Shown piece after piece: positions 32,201 to 43,020 of a DNA stretch of 52,076 nt; within the stretch, counting starts at the first letter, position 1; the number at the start of each line of letters is the position of its first letter. The stretch comes from a candidate division GN15 bacterium. Its GTDB lineage: Bacteria > Zixibacteria > MSB-5A5 > GN15 > FEB-12. The stretch covers positions 1-52,076 of the forward strand of contig WJMS01000015.1 in assembly GCA_014727815.1 (NCBI GenBank). The letters are read 5' to 3'. Position numbers and translations under genes: made by a program. Below the pieces are notes generated by a model that was given only the letters and a program-made list of their open reading frames with translations, was not told the DNA's origin and did no database searches.

Positions 32201-33202
32201 CTACTGCGTCCTCGCCTTCTGTTTCGGCGGCGCCATGAATTCCGGTCCGACCGGCTTCTGCACGGTTTCATCGATAATCTCGGCGATGCGGGCACGGGCA
32301 TCATCATCGAGCGTCCAGCCATCCAGACCGTCGAGCGCATCGAGTTGATCCGGCCGACGGGCGCCCCAGAGGGCGATGTCCACGCCCTGATCGAGAATCC
32401 AGCGTACGGCCAATTGGATGACGCGGCGATCATAGTGCTCGCGGGCGAAGGTATCCAGTCGGTTCACGGCTTCGAGGTACTGTTCATAGCGCGGCTTCTT
32501 GAATTTCGGGTCGAACCGACGGAGATCATCACCGGTAAACTTCGTCTCGGCGGTCATCTTCCCCGACAACAGGCCACGACAGAGAGCGCCGTAGGTCAGC
32601 AGGGCGATGTCGTTTTTCTGACAATACGGCAACTCATCATCCTCAATACCACGCTCCAGCAGATTGTACGGCGGCTGACAGAAATGCAGCGGCGCTGTTT
32701 CACGGAATGCGGCCATGTGTTCGGACGAGTAGTTGCTGACCCCGATGGCGCGGATTCGCCCTTCGTCGAGCAGCTGTTTCATTGTACCGGCGGTCTCTTC
32801 GGCGGCGACGGAATCATCCGGCCAGTGAATCTGGTATATATCGATGTAGTCCGTTTGCAGGCGCTGCAGCGAATCATCGATCTCCTTGAGAATCCGCTCG
32901 CGCGAGGCGTTGCGAAACGGCTTGTGATCGTCGTTCCAATCAAGCGCCGCTTTGGTTGCCAGGACGATCCGGTCGCGATTGCCGTGCTCCCTGATGGCCT
33001 TGCCGACTATTTCTTCGGAGCGGCCGAAGCCGTAGACCGGGGCAGTGTCGATGAGGTTGATGCCCTTGTCGAGGGCGGCACGAATAGTGCGAATCGACTC
33101 CGCTTCATCGGTACCACCCCACATCCATCCGCCGATAGCCCAGGTGCCGAGGCCGACCCGGGAGAGTTCTCGATCGAGTTGTGCGTTCCGTTTGGTCTCC
33201 AT
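32201..33202 (-). CDS. Aldo/keto reductase
   Basis: 333 residues, NADPH-linked (alpha/beta)8-barrel reductase. The catalytic tetrad is visible: Asp52 and Tyr57 in DTAPVYG, Lys84 in ATKAAL, His126 in QIHWPDD. GVSNYS and QPPYNLLERGIE are family motifs. AGGAG lies before the ATG. It heads the run that continues to the CrtI-like gene. Role probably in aldehyde detoxification or sugar metabolism; the substrate is not known. Confidence 0.93.
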   Translation of the reverse strand: METKRNAQLDRELSRVGLGTWAIGGWMWGGTDEAESIRTIRAALDKGINLIDTAPVYGFGRSEEIVGKAIREHGNRDRIVLATKAALDWNDDHKPFRNASRERILKEIDDSLQRLQTDYIDIYQIHWPDDSVAAEETAGTMKQLLDEGRIRAIGVSNYSSEHMAAFRETAPLHFCQPPYNLLERGIEDDELPYCQKNDIALLTYGALCRGLLSGKMTAETKFTGDDLRRFDPKFKKPRYEQYLEAVNRLDTFAREHYDRRVIQLAVRWILDQGVDIALWGARRPDQLDALDGLDGWTLDDDARARIAEIIDETVQKPVGPEFMAPPKQKARTQ

Positions 33203-33265
33203 GTTACTCCTGCTAGTGCCGAGTGCGTCTAGAATTCAGTGATTCTGAGGGCTGCGAGCCAACGA

Positions 33266-33835
33266 TCAGTCCTCATCGATGCCAACCACACCACAGGCGA
33301 CTCTCGCGCCGGCGGCGCCGGTCGGCTGCGTAGTTAGATCGTCTTCACCTTCGTGCACGATAACGCCCCGCCCGATAATCGAGTTTACGCCGGACATTGT
33401 CAAGTGCGTATCGGTCTCTTCGTAGTGACCGTGACCGGTCGAGTCGGCCATGATATTGCCGAGGTCGCCGACGTGGCGATCAAGATCATCGGGAGCACCA
33501 TGTTCGCGATTCATCGGTGCAAAATGCCCGCCCGCTGAGGTAGCGTCGGGTTCGGAACAGTCACCATACTCATGAATATGGAATCCGTGCAGACCGGGTT
33601 CGAGATTGTACACGTCGGCGACAACTTCGACGCCGTCGGGTGTCTCGGTGAACGTAACCGTACCGTAGGCGTCGTTGCCTTCGGTCGGATGTAGCACGGC
33701 GACGGCCTTGGTCGGACCCGGCAGGACTTCCTCGAGCTGGCCGCCGGGCGGGTGTTCCTGTCCGCCACAGCCGTTCAGACCGATAATCAGTCCGAGCGGA
33801 AGCAATCCGGATAAGAGAGCGGTCAGGCGTTTCAT
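33266..33835 (-). CDS. sodC: Cu/Zn superoxide dismutase, lipoprotein
   Basis: 189 residues; destroys superoxide in the periplasm or at the membrane. A lipobox LNGC at 20-23 predicts a lipid anchor on Cys23. Metal ligands are complete: His86 and His88 (HGFHIHEYGDC), His104, His112, His121 and Asp124 (RHVGDLGN), and His161. The disulfide cysteines are Cys93 and Cys181. AAAGGAG precedes the ATG at 33835; the longer frame to 34231 is rejected because it overlaps the HPF-type gene. It lies 64 bases downstream of the HPF-type gene on the same strand. Confidence 0.95.
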   Translation of the reverse strand: MKRLTALLSGLLPLGLIIGLNGCGGQEHPPGGQLEEVLPGPTKAVAVLHPTEGNDAYGTVTFTETPDGVEVVADVYNLEPGLHGFHIHEYGDCSEPDATSAGGHFAPMNREHGAPDDLDRHVGDLGNIMADSTGHGHYEETDTHLTMSGVNSIIGRGVIVHEGEDDLTTQPTGAAGARVACGVVGIDED

Positions 33836-33899
33836 ATGAGTTCTCCTTTCATCACTTGGTATACTATCGATGACCTGTAGTCTGGGCTGGTCGGGGCGA

Positions 33900-34475
33900 T
33901 CAGGTTTCGCCGGTACTGCGACGCTGCAGGACCTGGACGGTAGTGGCTTTGGGGCCTTTGTCACCCTGCTCTTCGACATAACGCACGCCGTTACCCACAT
34001 CGAGGTCCTCAAAGGCCTCGTTGACAACGCTGTTTCGGTGGAAATAGATTCGGCGGCCGTCGACGGTTTCCAGGAAACCATAGCCGCCATCGACATCAAT
34101 CTCGCTGATGATGGCGGTGACCTCCTGCTGCGGGTGCGATTTGGTTTCATCGCGCTGGCGTTCGACCAGTTCCTTGAGCCGACGTCGAGCCGCATCGAAG
34201 GCATCGCGAATGACACCCGACAGGGGCGCATGCATGTCGGCCTCGCCGGGTTCTTTGGTCACCACCAGTTCATGTCCCGGCGGGACTCGCACCTCAATTC
34301 GTACCCGATGCAGGTTGCCGCTCTGCTGGTGACGCTGCGGGCGTTCGACACTCACCCGGCAACTGGTGATGTAGTCACACACCTGTTCGAGCTTGCCGAC
34401 TTTTTCGTGGATGAGAGCTTCGATGTCGGGGCTCTTGGCCACATCTCGAAACGATAATTCCAGTGGGACTTGCAT
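33900..34475 (-). CDS. HPF/RaiA-type ribosome-associated protein fused to a cold-shock domain
   Basis: 191 residues. The N-terminal S30AE domain (about 1-110) begins MQVPLELSFRDVAKSPDIEA and includes HRVRIEVRVPPGHELVVTKE. A C-terminal cold-shock domain (about 118-185) shows GYGFLETVDGRRIYFHRNSVV and VRYVEEQGDKGPKATTVQVL. HPF binds idle ribosomes; the cold-shock domain binds RNA. The fusion is known in some Proteobacteria and others but is uncommon. GGAGGTG precedes the ATG at 34475. It is immediately upstream of sodC, and the nuo operon ends 231 bases further upstream. Confidence 0.93.
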   Translation of the reverse strand: MQVPLELSFRDVAKSPDIEALIHEKVGKLEQVCDYITSCRVSVERPQRHQQSGNLHRVRIEVRVPPGHELVVTKEPGEADMHAPLSGVIRDAFDAARRRLKELVERQRDETKSHPQQEVTAIISEIDVDGGYGFLETVDGRRIYFHRNSVVNEAFEDLDVGNGVRYVEEQGDKGPKATTVQVLQRRSTGET

Positions 34476-34706
34476 ACTGTCACCTCCATGGCCAACCGAT
34501 GCCGTCGAGGCATCGACTCCGACGGGCATTGTCTGCAGTGACCGCCGGTCGGTCGGCGTTGAATTCTACGTGTGCCGGGAAACGAGTACTGCGAAGACGT
34601 GCGAGGATACGGTCAGCGCCGCCGGATGGCGGAGCCCGGCCTATCTATTCGTATAACAAGGAATCGACGTTGACGTTTCGGCAAATCTGCATTCGTTGTA
34701 ACAGAA

Positions 34707-36137
34707 CTACAGGGTGAGGACCAATCGCCGGATCAGCAGCAGCAGCTGATCGGGATAGACCCCGAGGTAGATTGTCGCTGCGGCCAGCAGGCCGAGCAGC
34801 GTCGCTCCCGAGAGTGAGACTGTGGGCGTCGAGGCAGCAGGCGTGTCGCGACGGGCGTACATGACAGCCATGATACGGAAGTAGTAGTAGATGCCGATCA
34901 GGCTGGCGATTGCCAGCACCACTACCAGCACCCAGTGGGCGGCAGCAACACCGGCCAGGACCAGATAGAACTTGCCGACAAATCCGGCCGTGACGGGAAT
35001 CCCCGCCAGGGACAGAAGGAGTATGGTGAAGATGATCGCCAGTCGGGGGCGCTGCCAGAACAGGCCGCGGAAGTCTTCGAGAGACATCCGTTCCCTGCCT
35101 TCGGGTGAAATCAAGCTGATTATGCCGAATGAGCCCAGGACAGCCAGAGAGTAGACGATCAGGTAGTAGGCGACGGCTTCGAGGGCGCGATCTCCTCCGG
35201 CGATGAAGGCGACCAGCATGTAGCCGAGATGAGCGATCGAGGAATAAGCCAGGATGCGTTTGACGTTTTCCTGGATGAGCGCCAGGATGTTTCCGATCAG
35301 CATCGAGGCTATCGCGATCACGGCCAGGGCGATCATGACCGTGTCGAATTGATATCCATCGGTGACAAAGAAGTACCGCAGCAAGAGTGCGAACACGGCG
35401 CTTTTGGAGACACTGGCCACAAAGGCGGTGACGGGAGCCGGGGCGCCGGTGTAGACATCGGGTGTCCAGACATGGAACGGTACGATAGCGAGTTTGAAAC
35501 CGATGCCGACCAGCATAAGGGCGGTCGCGACCAGTACGATGGGGGTCGACAGATCTTCGGCGGCGGCGAGTGCATCGGCCAGCGGGCCAAACTGCATCGT
35601 CCCGAACTCCGCGTAGATCAGCGCCATGCCGAACAGCAGGAAAGCTGATGATGCAGCCGCGAGGATGAGATACTTCACCCCCGCTTCAAGGGCGGCAAGT
35701 TCCTCGGTCAGATAGGCAATCATGACATAGAGTGAGACCGAGAGAATCTCGAGACCGAGGAAGAATGTAACGAAATGACTGGCGGCGGTGAGGACCATCG
35801 AACCGAGCGTGGCCAGCAGCAGGACTATATAGAATTCCTCGCGCTGTTCGTTGCGGCGACGCAGGTAGGCGTAGCCGAGGACGGCGGTGACGATAGCGGC
35901 GGCGATGATCAGGCCCATGAAGAACTGCGCGAACCCATCCATCACCAGCAGCACGCCAACTGATTGCGGCAGCAGCGGGCCGACACCAATCACTGCGATG
36001 AAGGCAGCGATGAGACCGACTATGGTCAGTCCGAGAGCAACCGCATGACGGCGTGTGATGGCGGCCTGCAGCAGGACGACGATCGATGTTATAGCGACAA
36101 TGATGACCGGCCAGAGGGCCTGATATTCTATATCCAT
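34707..36137 (-). CDS. nuoN: NADH-quinone oxidoreductase subunit N
   Basis: 476-residue antiporter-like membrane subunit of complex I. The segments LATLGSMVLTAASHFVTFFLGLE and GFKLAIVPFHVWTPDVYTGAPAPVTAF are typical of NuoN and not NuoL or NuoM. It lies seven bases downstream of nuoK, with no trace of nuoL or nuoM between them. It is the last nuo gene. AGGGG precedes the ATG. It is a proton-pumping subunit of the membrane arm. Confidence 0.95.
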   Translation of the reverse strand: MDIEYQALWPVIIVAITSIVVLLQAAITRRHAVALGLTIVGLIAAFIAVIGVGPLLPQSVGVLLVMDGFAQFFMGLIIAAAIVTAVLGYAYLRRRNEQREEFYIVLLLATLGSMVLTAASHFVTFFLGLEILSVSLYVMIAYLTEELAALEAGVKYLILAAASSAFLLFGMALIYAEFGTMQFGPLADALAAAEDLSTPIVLVATALMLVGIGFKLAIVPFHVWTPDVYTGAPAPVTAFVASVSKSAVFALLLRYFFVTDGYQFDTVMIALAVIAIASMLIGNILALIQENVKRILAYSSIAHLGYMLVAFIAGGDRALEAVAYYLIVYSLAVLGSFGIISLISPEGRERMSLEDFRGLFWQRPRLAIIFTILLLSLAGIPVTAGFVGKFYLVLAGVAAAHWVLVVVLAIASLIGIYYYFRIMAVMYARRDTPAASTPTVSLSGATLLGLLAAATIYLGVYPDQLLLLIRRLVLTL

Positions 36138-36144
36138 GTCACTG

Positions 36145-36453
36145 CTACCCCTTCAAGAGACTGGCCAGATCGATATCGAGCGTCTGGAGGCGCTTGTAGA
36201 TTTGCAGAACGAGGGCCAGGCCGATAGCGACTTCAGCGGCTGCCATGGCGAGAATGAAAACGAACATGACCTGACCATCGGCCTGTCCCCACCGGGCGCC
36301 GGCGGCGACAAAGGCCAATCCGGCGGCGTTGAGCATGATTTCAAGGCTCATGAGGATGAAGATCACGTTGCGGCGGACGAGCAGCCCGATCACACCCAGG
36401 GAGAAGAGAATGCCGGCCAGCAGCAGTCCATGTTCGAGCGGAATGGCGGCCAT
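36145..36453 (-). CDS. nuoK: NADH-quinone oxidoreductase subunit K
   Basis: 102-residue, three-helix membrane subunit of complex I. The conserved helix [14 protein letters not shown] carries the essential Glu (near residue 37), and [11 protein letters not shown] carries the second Glu (near 73). It starts one base after nuoJ ends. Confidence 0.96.
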   Translation of the reverse strand: MAAIPLEHGLLLAGILFSLGVIGLLVRRNVIFILMSLEIMLNAAGLAFVAAGARWGQADGQVMFVFILAMAAAEVAIGLALVLQIYKRLQTLDIDLASLLKG

Positions 36454-36454
36454 A

Positions 36455-37027
36455 CTACGAGTCCTCCCCTACGGTGACGTTCGGCGACGATTCGGTGTCT
36501 GCAGCTTGGGTGGTCGTATCGGTTCCGTGCTCACGGCGTTCGCGGCGGCGCCCGAGATGGAAGGCGCCGACCAGACCGGCCAGCAGCAGCATGCCGGCAA
36601 GTTCCACGCCGAGTACATACGTGGTAAAAAGGCTGATACCTACTTCCCTGGGAGCGACGACAGTCGGCGAATAGACGGTAGCCAGGCCTTGGTTGATCAT
36701 GTAGACAAGTTCAATCAACAAGACCAGTGACAGAACAGCGGGCCCGATGTACATGCGGGGATTGAGCCACTGCCGCTCCTGCTGTGCCGATTCGGGACCG
36801 AGATTGAGCAGCATCATGACGAATACAAACAGCACCATGATGGCGCCGGCATAGATGATGATCTCGAGCACGGCGACAAACGGCGCGCCGAGACAGAAGA
36901 AGATGACGGCTACCGACAACAGCGATACGATCAGGTACAACAGGGCATGTACGGCCTGGGTGCGAGTGATGACCATGATCGTGGCGGCGATTGCGACTGC
37001 CGACGCTATGTAGAATGCGGTTACCAT
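36455..37027 (-). CDS. nuoJ: NADH-quinone oxidoreductase subunit J
   Basis: 190-residue membrane subunit of complex I with five helices. The helix [20 protein letters not shown] and the segment [25 protein letters not shown] are diagnostic. The C-terminal tail is long, charged and Thr/Glu-rich. Between nuoI and nuoK. Confidence 0.95.
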   Translation of the reverse strand: MVTAFYIASAVAIAATIMVITRTQAVHALLYLIVSLLSVAVIFFCLGAPFVAVLEIIIYAGAIMVLFVFVMMLLNLGPESAQQERQWLNPRMYIGPAVLSLVLLIELVYMINQGLATVYSPTVVAPREVGISLFTTYVLGVELAGMLLLAGLVGAFHLGRRRERREHGTDTTTQAADTESSPNVTVGEDS

Positions 37028-37045
37028 GCCGTACGCATTAACTCC

Positions 37046-37561
37046 TCAGGGCAACAGGCTCCGGATATCAACGGGTTTGTCTTCGTTCTCCGCCTCTCCC
37101 TTGTCTTTGCCGCCGATCTTGAGGCCGGCTACCTTATAGAAGTGGTAGCCGGGGTATTTCCCCTGCCCTTCGATTTGCAGGTGTTCCTTTTCGTAGACCA
37201 GGTTATTGCGATGATACTCGGCCATCTCGAAATCAGGTGTGAGCTGGATCGCGTAGGTGGGGCAGGCTTCCTCACACAACCCACAGTAAATGCAGCGGGA
37301 GAAGTTGATGCGGAAGAAGTCCGGGTAGCGCCGGCCATGCTCGTCCTCGGTGGCCTGCAGGGCGATACAGTCGACCGGGCAGACAACGGCACAGAGATAG
37401 CAGGCCACACACCGCTCGCCGCCATCGGGGTCCTTCGAGAGGATGATCCGCCCGCGGTAGCGAGGCGCCAGGTAGGGCTTTTCATCCGGGTACTGGACTG
37501 TCTCACGGCGACGGAACATGTGTTTAAACACGATCCACAGACTTCGTATGCTGCTAAACAT
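37046..37561 (-). CDS. nuoI: NADH-quinone oxidoreductase subunit I (8Fe ferredoxin)
   Basis: 171 residues, peripheral-arm subunit with two [4Fe-4S] clusters (N6a, N6b): [12 protein letters not shown] and [12 protein letters not shown]. The start is the ATG at 37561 with AGGAG six bases upstream, preferred over a TTG 15 bases earlier. The C-terminal 50 residues are a charged extension. Confidence 0.95.
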   Translation of the reverse strand: MFSSIRSLWIVFKHMFRRRETVQYPDEKPYLAPRYRGRIILSKDPDGGERCVACYLCAVVCPVDCIALQATEDEHGRRYPDFFRINFSRCIYCGLCEEACPTYAIQLTPDFEMAEYHRNNLVYEKEHLQIEGQGKYPGYHFYKVAGLKIGGKDKGEAENEDKPVDIRSLLP

Positions 37562-37587
37562 GTATGCTCCTGACAATTCTCATAGCT

Positions 37588-38532
37588 CTACAATACAACG
37601 ATCGCTCCGGTGACCAGTAAATTGGCCAGGGCCAGCGGAAGCATCACCTTCCACCCGTACGACATGAGCTGGTCGAAGCGCGGCCGGGGCAGCCCGGCGC
37701 GCAGCAGGATGAAGAAGCAGACCAGGGCGAAGGTCTTGAGGCCGAACCAGACGATCGGCGGCAGCCAGGGACCGTGCCAGCCGCCGAGAAAGAGGGTCGT
37801 GGTGATGGCTGCAACGACTACCATTCCGAGGTACTCGCCGACGAAGAACATGCCGAACTTCAGGCCGGAGTATTCCGAGTGAAAGCCGGCGACGATTTCA
37901 CTTTCCGCCTCGGGGATGTCAAAGGGCAGCCGGTGCATTTCCGCGACGCCGGCGACCAGAAAGACGACAAAACCAAAAAACTGCGGGACGATATTCCACA
38001 TCCCCTGCTGGGCCATGACGATGTCCCACATGCTGAACGAGCCGGTCATGACGACCACGCCCATCAACGACAGACCCATGAAGACTTCGTAGCTGATCAT
38101 CTGCGAGGCCGCTCGCAGGCCGCCGAGCAGTGAATACTTGTTGTTGGAGGACCAGCCTCCCAGCACGACGCTGTAGGCGCCAAGTGATGACATCGCGAGG
38201 AAAAAGAGCAGGCCGACATTCAGGTCGACCACCCCGATACCGGGGGCGACCGGGACGACCGCGAACGACATGAGCACGGTGAAGATGATCACGCCCGGTG
38301 CGATGACAAAGACGGGGCGGTCGGCAAACGGTGGTATCCAGTCTTCCTTGGTGAGGATCTTTACCATGTCGGCGATGACCTGGAAGATGCCGAACGGCCC
38401 GACGCGGTTGGGGCCGTAGCGATCCTGCCACAGGCCGAGCAATCGCCGCTCGAGCCAGATCAGGCCGGGAGCTGCGGTGAAGACGCCGAGCAGGACGAGT
38501 ATCGCGAGAAGTGCCGATCCCTGAAAGCTCAC
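37588..38532 (-). CDS. nuoH: NADH-quinone oxidoreductase subunit H
   Basis: 314-residue membrane subunit that forms the quinone pocket with NuoB and NuoD. Conserved segments include [31 protein letters not shown], and the Glu-rich loop [25 protein letters not shown]. The GTG start overlaps the stop of nuoG by four bases. Confidence 0.96.
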   Translation of the reverse strand: MSFQGSALLAILVLLGVFTAAPGLIWLERRLLGLWQDRYGPNRVGPFGIFQVIADMVKILTKEDWIPPFADRPVFVIAPGVIIFTVLMSFAVVPVAPGIGVVDLNVGLLFFLAMSSLGAYSVVLGGWSSNNKYSLLGGLRAASQMISYEVFMGLSLMGVVVMTGSFSMWDIVMAQQGMWNIVPQFFGFVVFLVAGVAEMHRLPFDIPEAESEIVAGFHSEYSGLKFGMFFVGEYLGMVVVAAITTTLFLGGWHGPWLPPIVWFGLKTFALVCFFILLRAGLPRPRFDQLMSYGWKVMLPLALANLLVTGAIVVL

Positions 38533-41234
38533 GACGTCACTCCTCTGGCGATCTCTACGGATGCGTTCGGGTCGATACCAACGAAGGGGCCGAGACCGAT
38601 CGGGATGCCGATCGTGCCGGTCGGGAGATCATCGCGCACGACTGCTTTCGCCTGAAACTCTCGGTTGCCTATTGTGAGGCTCAACATGTCACCCTCGGAA
38701 ACTTCATGGGACTCTCTGTCGGCTGACGGAATTGCAATGTATGGCTCAGGCATGCGTGTAGCGAGGGCGGCGGCGCGGGAACTGAGTTCTTCACTGCCAT
38801 ATATATGATACATGGGAACGATGCTCGGTTTGTTCCCCGATGAGTCGGTTTTTGGTTCCGGCTGGAAGTATGACCGTGCGGCATCTGGTCTTGGTTCGAT
38901 CAATCGCAGGCCGGGATCACCGCCGCGCAGCGGTCCGCCGACCTCGGCCTGGTATTTCGCAGTTGCCTGTACCGAGTTCCACCCCGGCGCCCAGAAGAAG
39001 GGAATCAGCGACGACGGTGGTTTGCCGTGGTACCCTTCCATCGAAAATGCAAGCGGTGAATCCGGATCGGTTTTCGGCTGCGGTTCATGCACATTGATAT
39101 GCGCGGTCATGGCCGTACGCCCGCTGTAGCGGTGCGAGGCACGCGGTATGCGCTGGTGCACGAGCCGGAAACGTGCGCCGGGGGCGATCCTGAGGCGGTC
39201 GCCGAAGGCCGGGAACGTATCAAACAGCTGCGAGCAGATGTCGTCGAGAGTAGTGCCGTTTCGTCGGTTTGCACCGGCGAGGGCCAACAGACGCCGCCAG
39301 CTTTCCTCGGGCGCTTTGCCGGGACTGAGCACCTGGTAGAAACGCTGGGCGCGCCCCTCGTTGTTGACCAGAGTGCCGTCACCTTCAGTGAAGGCGGCTA
39401 CGGGGATGACAACGTCAGCCTGTCCGGTTGTATCAGTCATGATGTGATCGAGTGCGATTATTCGCTTACACCGGTTCAGCGCGGAGTCGACAGTCGCGCG
39501 ATCGATGCGTCGGTACAGGTCGTTTTCGAGGATAACGAGGGTGTCGATGTCACCGCGTGTGATCTTCTCGAATGCTTCATCTACTGACGGGGCATCAAGA
39601 AAGCTCACACCGAGGCTGTTGGTTTCAGGGAGCACAAACGCAAGTTCCGCCGCATTGCCCTCCTTGCAGAGTGCGAAGGCGGTGTTGGCGGCAGCGTGAA
39701 TGAGATGACGGCTGCCGAGGCTCGTGCCGGAGATGACCACAGGACGGTCGGCCTCACGCAGGGCTTCAGCGGCCGCTTCGACGAAGGCCAATGTTTCGTC
39801 GGAGAGACCCGCCACTGCCGGCGCCTTATCGTCAAGGGTAGCTGCAATGGCAAAGCCGATGCGGGTGATGTCCTCGGCGGATGCACGCAGCGCACGGGTA
39901 GAAAACTTGTCAAGCTTGGTTCGAGTGGGCGTGGCGACGAAACACGGGCCGCGCTCGCCCTGCATGAGTTCGCGCACGGCGGCATCATGCCAGTGATCGA
40001 CACCGATCTTCTTCGCGTTGTGCGCCGGTTTGGTCATGCCGGCCTGCCGCACGGCGAGGTCAAGCATGGGCGCAGTGTTGGTCAGGTCTTCACCGAGAAT
40101 GAGGACGACATCGGCCTGCTCCACATCATGCAGGGAGGCCGATCGGGCCGGACCGTTGCGCAGGACTGTCAGGACTTCATCGGTGAGTGTCTTCTGCCGT
40201 TCACTATCGCCCGAATAGAAGTTGTCCTGCCCCACCAGTTCGCGCAGCGCGAAGTTGGCCTCGAGGCTGGCCCGCGGCGAGCCGATACCGGCAATGCCCT
40301 TGGCTTCTCCAAGACTCTTGCGGGCGGCATCGAGCGCGGCATTATCATCGACCTGTTCGAAATCGCTGCTGCGATCGGTGCGGCTCAGGGCGTTCGTGAT
40401 TCGATCCGGACTGTTGACGAACTCATAGCCAAAGCGGCCTCGGTCGCACATGAAGTAACCGTTGACTTCGCGGTTGTATCGATTGAGCACGCGGACGACT
40501 TTGTCATAGCGTGAGCCGGGGATGATATTGCAGCCGAGGCTGCACTGGTGACAAACCGACGGCGCCGTCTGCAGGTCCCACTTGCGGGCGTAGTGTTGTT
40601 TCAGGGTCTTGTCGGTAAACACGCCGGTCGGGCAGACTTCGACAAGATTGCCGCTGAACTCGCTTTCGAGCGGGCCGTCTTCGTATCGGCCGAAATAGAC
40701 ATGATCGTGGGCGGCGAAGGCCTGGAGGTCGTCACCGCCGGCGAAGTCGTGGTAGAAGCGGACGCACCGGTAGCAGGCAATGCAGCGGTTCATCTCATGA
40801 TTGATAAACGGTCCGAGATCCTGGTTGCGGTGGGTGCGCTTCTTGAACCGGAACTCGCGATAGGTGTGACCGGTCATGACGGTCATATCCTGCAGGTGAC
40901 ACTCGCCGCCTTCGTCGCAGACCGGGCAGTCGTGCGGATGGTTGACCATGAGCCACTCGATGACGCTCTTGCGGAATTCTTCCGCCTGGCGCGCTTTGAT
41001 CGATATACGCGTCCCCTCGGTAGCCGGCACCATGCATGCCATCGCCAGCTTGCCCTTCTCATCGTTTTCGTCTTTGTACTGCATCACGGCACACTGGCGA
41101 CAGGCGCCGACCGACCCGAAGGCCGGATGCCAGCAGAAGTAGGGCAGGTCGAAGCCGAGTGAGAGGGCCACCTGCAGCATGTTCTGACCATCGGCTACTT
41201 CAAACTTCTTGCCGTCTATGTACACGTAGGGCAT
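38529..41234 (-). CDS. nuoG: NADH-quinone oxidoreductase subunit G
   Basis: 901 residues, largest subunit of the peripheral arm. The N-terminal [2Fe-2S] site ([19 protein letters not shown]) is followed by the NuoG-type [4Fe-4S] sites [16 protein letters not shown] and [10 protein letters not shown]...VCPTGVF. The extra N7 cluster is present (CHQCSLGC, then a fourth Cys in GYFMCDRGR), as in E. coli and Thermus. The remaining about 650 residues form the molybdopterin-oxidoreductase fold, here without the cofactor role. Length is close to E. coli NuoG (908). GGAGA precedes the ATG. Confidence 0.95.
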   Translation of the reverse strand: MPYVYIDGKKFEVADGQNMLQVALSLGFDLPYFCWHPAFGSVGACRQCAVMQYKDENDEKGKLAMACMVPATEGTRISIKARQAEEFRKSVIEWLMVNHPHDCPVCDEGGECHLQDMTVMTGHTYREFRFKKRTHRNQDLGPFINHEMNRCIACYRCVRFYHDFAGGDDLQAFAAHDHVYFGRYEDGPLESEFSGNLVEVCPTGVFTDKTLKQHYARKWDLQTAPSVCHQCSLGCNIIPGSRYDKVVRVLNRYNREVNGYFMCDRGRFGYEFVNSPDRITNALSRTDRSSDFEQVDDNAALDAARKSLGEAKGIAGIGSPRASLEANFALRELVGQDNFYSGDSERQKTLTDEVLTVLRNGPARSASLHDVEQADVVLILGEDLTNTAPMLDLAVRQAGMTKPAHNAKKIGVDHWHDAAVRELMQGERGPCFVATPTRTKLDKFSTRALRASAEDITRIGFAIAATLDDKAPAVAGLSDETLAFVEAAAEALREADRPVVISGTSLGSRHLIHAAANTAFALCKEGNAAELAFVLPETNSLGVSFLDAPSVDEAFEKITRGDIDTLVILENDLYRRIDRATVDSALNRCKRIIALDHIMTDTTGQADVVIPVAAFTEGDGTLVNNEGRAQRFYQVLSPGKAPEESWRRLLALAGANRRNGTTLDDICSQLFDTFPAFGDRLRIAPGARFRLVHQRIPRASHRYSGRTAMTAHINVHEPQPKTDPDSPLAFSMEGYHGKPPSSLIPFFWAPGWNSVQATAKYQAEVGGPLRGGDPGLRLIEPRPDAARSYFQPEPKTDSSGNKPSIVPMYHIYGSEELSSRAAALATRMPEPYIAIPSADRESHEVSEGDMLSLTIGNREFQAKAVVRDDLPTGTIGIPIGLGPFVGIDPNASVEIARGVTS

Positions 41235-41240
41235 GATGTC

Positions 41241-42530
41241 TTATCTCCAGGGGCACTTTTTGTCTTTGATGTGCCGTTCGAAATCGTCACGAAAGTACTT
41301 CAATCCGCTCTGCAACGGTTCAACCGCACCGGGCGCCAGCGCACAGAACGTGTTGCCCGGGCCGAGCCAGGTGCAGTGGGCTTCGAGTCGGTCGAGATCG
41401 GCCGGCTCTCCCTCACCCTCTTCGATGGCGTGCAGGAGCTTCTCGGTCCAGGGCAGACCGTCGCGGCAGGGCGTGCACCAGCCGCACGATTCCTGGGCGA
41501 AGAAGTGTTCGAGATTTTCGAGCATGCCGACCGGGCAGGTCCGGTCATCGAGAATGATGATGGTGCCGGTGCCAAGACGTGAGCCGATCTTCATGATCTC
41601 GCCGTAGTCCATGGGGACGTCGAGGTGTTCGTCGATCATGAAATCAGTCGAGGCGCCGCCGGGCAGCATACCTCTGAAGCGATAGCCATCTTTCATGCCG
41701 CCGGCATGTTCTTCGATAATCTCGCGCGCGGTGGTACCCATCGGCAGTTCCCAGGCGCCGGGACGGTTGACCCGACCGCTGACACCGTAGATTTTGGTGC
41801 CGCCATCATCGGTCTTACTCAGCCCCCTGAACCAGTCGGCGCCGTTGTTGATGATGTGCTGCACGTTGCAAAGTGTCTCGACATTCTGTACGATGGTCGG
41901 CTTGCCCCACAGGCCACTGGCTTGCGGAAAAGGTGGCTTGGCTCTGGGGGTGGCGCGTTTGCCTTCCATGGCATTGAGCAGGCCGGTTTCTTCGCCGCAC
42001 ATGTATCGACCGGCGCTGACGTGTACGTACATATCGAGATTGAAACCGCTGCCCAGGATGTTCTTGCCGAGGTAGCCTTTCTCATAGGCCTCGGCGATTG
42101 CCTTCCGGAGCCGGCCGGCCGAGAGGTGATAGGCCCAGCGGATGAAGATATACGAGACCGATGCGCCGATGGCGTAGGCGGCACAGATCATGCCTTCGAT
42201 CAGCGAGTGCGGGTCGCCCTCCATGAGCAGTCGGTCCTTGAACGTGCCGGGTTCCATCTCGTCGGCGTTGGCGACGAGATACTTCGGCTGGGGAGCGTCA
42301 TCACCCATCGGCACAAAGCCCCATTTCATGCCGGTATTGAAGCCGGCGCCACCACGGCCTTTCAGGTTCGCTTCTTTCACGAGCGACTGGACATCCTTCG
42401 GCGACATATCGGAAAGCGCCTTGCGCACAGCCTGGTAGCCGCCGGCACGCTCGTACTCGTCGATAGTCATGGGCGTGCGATCATCGCGGATGTTCTTTGT
42501 GAGCGGCGTTTCCATACCCGTATCAGTCAT
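41241..42530 (-). CDS. nuoF: NADH-quinone oxidoreductase subunit F (NADH/FMN)
   Basis: 429 residues; binds NADH, FMN and cluster N3. The NADH/FMN site is KGRGGAGFNTGMKW, with YLVANADEMEPGTFKDR. The [4Fe-4S] site is SCGWCTPCRDG with a further Cys in NTFCALA. The start overlaps the nuoE stop by eight bases (GAAGGAG ahead of the ATG). Confidence 0.96.
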   Translation of the reverse strand: MTDTGMETPLTKNIRDDRTPMTIDEYERAGGYQAVRKALSDMSPKDVQSLVKEANLKGRGGAGFNTGMKWGFVPMGDDAPQPKYLVANADEMEPGTFKDRLLMEGDPHSLIEGMICAAYAIGASVSYIFIRWAYHLSAGRLRKAIAEAYEKGYLGKNILGSGFNLDMYVHVSAGRYMCGEETGLLNAMEGKRATPRAKPPFPQASGLWGKPTIVQNVETLCNVQHIINNGADWFRGLSKTDDGGTKIYGVSGRVNRPGAWELPMGTTAREIIEEHAGGMKDGYRFRGMLPGGASTDFMIDEHLDVPMDYGEIMKIGSRLGTGTIIILDDRTCPVGMLENLEHFFAQESCGWCTPCRDGLPWTEKLLHAIEEGEGEPADLDRLEAHCTWLGPGNTFCALAPGAVEPLQSGLKYFRDDFERHIKDKKCPWR

Positions 42531-42990
42531 ACTCCTTCAGGATGTCTTCAACTTTGTCCGGGGTGAGGTCGACATAGGTCGTTTCATCGATGATGAAGGC
42601 CGGGGCGTGGTCGCAGATACCAAGACACGGAATCGGCAGCAGCGTGAACTTGTTGTCCGGCGTCGTCTCGCCGGGGCGAATGCCGAGCTGCTTGTGCAGG
42701 TGTTCGAGAATTTCTTTGTAGCCGGTGATCCAGCAGCTGACGCTGTCGCAGATAAAGATCTTGTGTCGACCGACCGGCCGGCGGAAAATGAGGTTGTAGA
42801 AGGTCGCCACCGAATCGAGTTCATCGGGCGACATGTCGAGATACTCGGCCACATCGAGCAGGCCTTCATCGGTCACCCAGCCGTCGCGGTGTGCCTGGAC
42901 GATCTTGAGCGCACCGAGGCAGGCCGCCTGTTTGGTCGGCACGTGCGACAGTTCCTTGTCGATTTCCGCCTTTTCTTCCTGACTCAGCAT
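42523..42990 (-). CDS. nuoE: NADH-quinone oxidoreductase subunit E
   Basis: 155 residues, thioredoxin-fold [2Fe-2S] subunit (cluster N1a). Ligands are ICDSVSC (two Cys) and CLGIC (two Cys). It precedes nuoF with an eight-base overlap and follows nuoCD after 30 bases. Confidence 0.96.
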   Translation of the reverse strand: MLSQEEKAEIDKELSHVPTKQAACLGALKIVQAHRDGWVTDEGLLDVAEYLDMSPDELDSVATFYNLIFRRPVGRHKIFICDSVSCWITGYKEILEHLHKQLGIRPGETTPDNKFTLLPIPCLGICDHAPAFIIDETTYVDLTPDKVEDILKEYD

Positions 42991-43020
42991 GTTCTTTTCA
43001 TCTCTATCCGTTCGTGTGCG

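Noticed and set aside
32174-33232. 352-codon plus-strand frame opposite the aldo/keto reductase
   Set aside because: Shadow of a gene with a complete catalytic tetrad.
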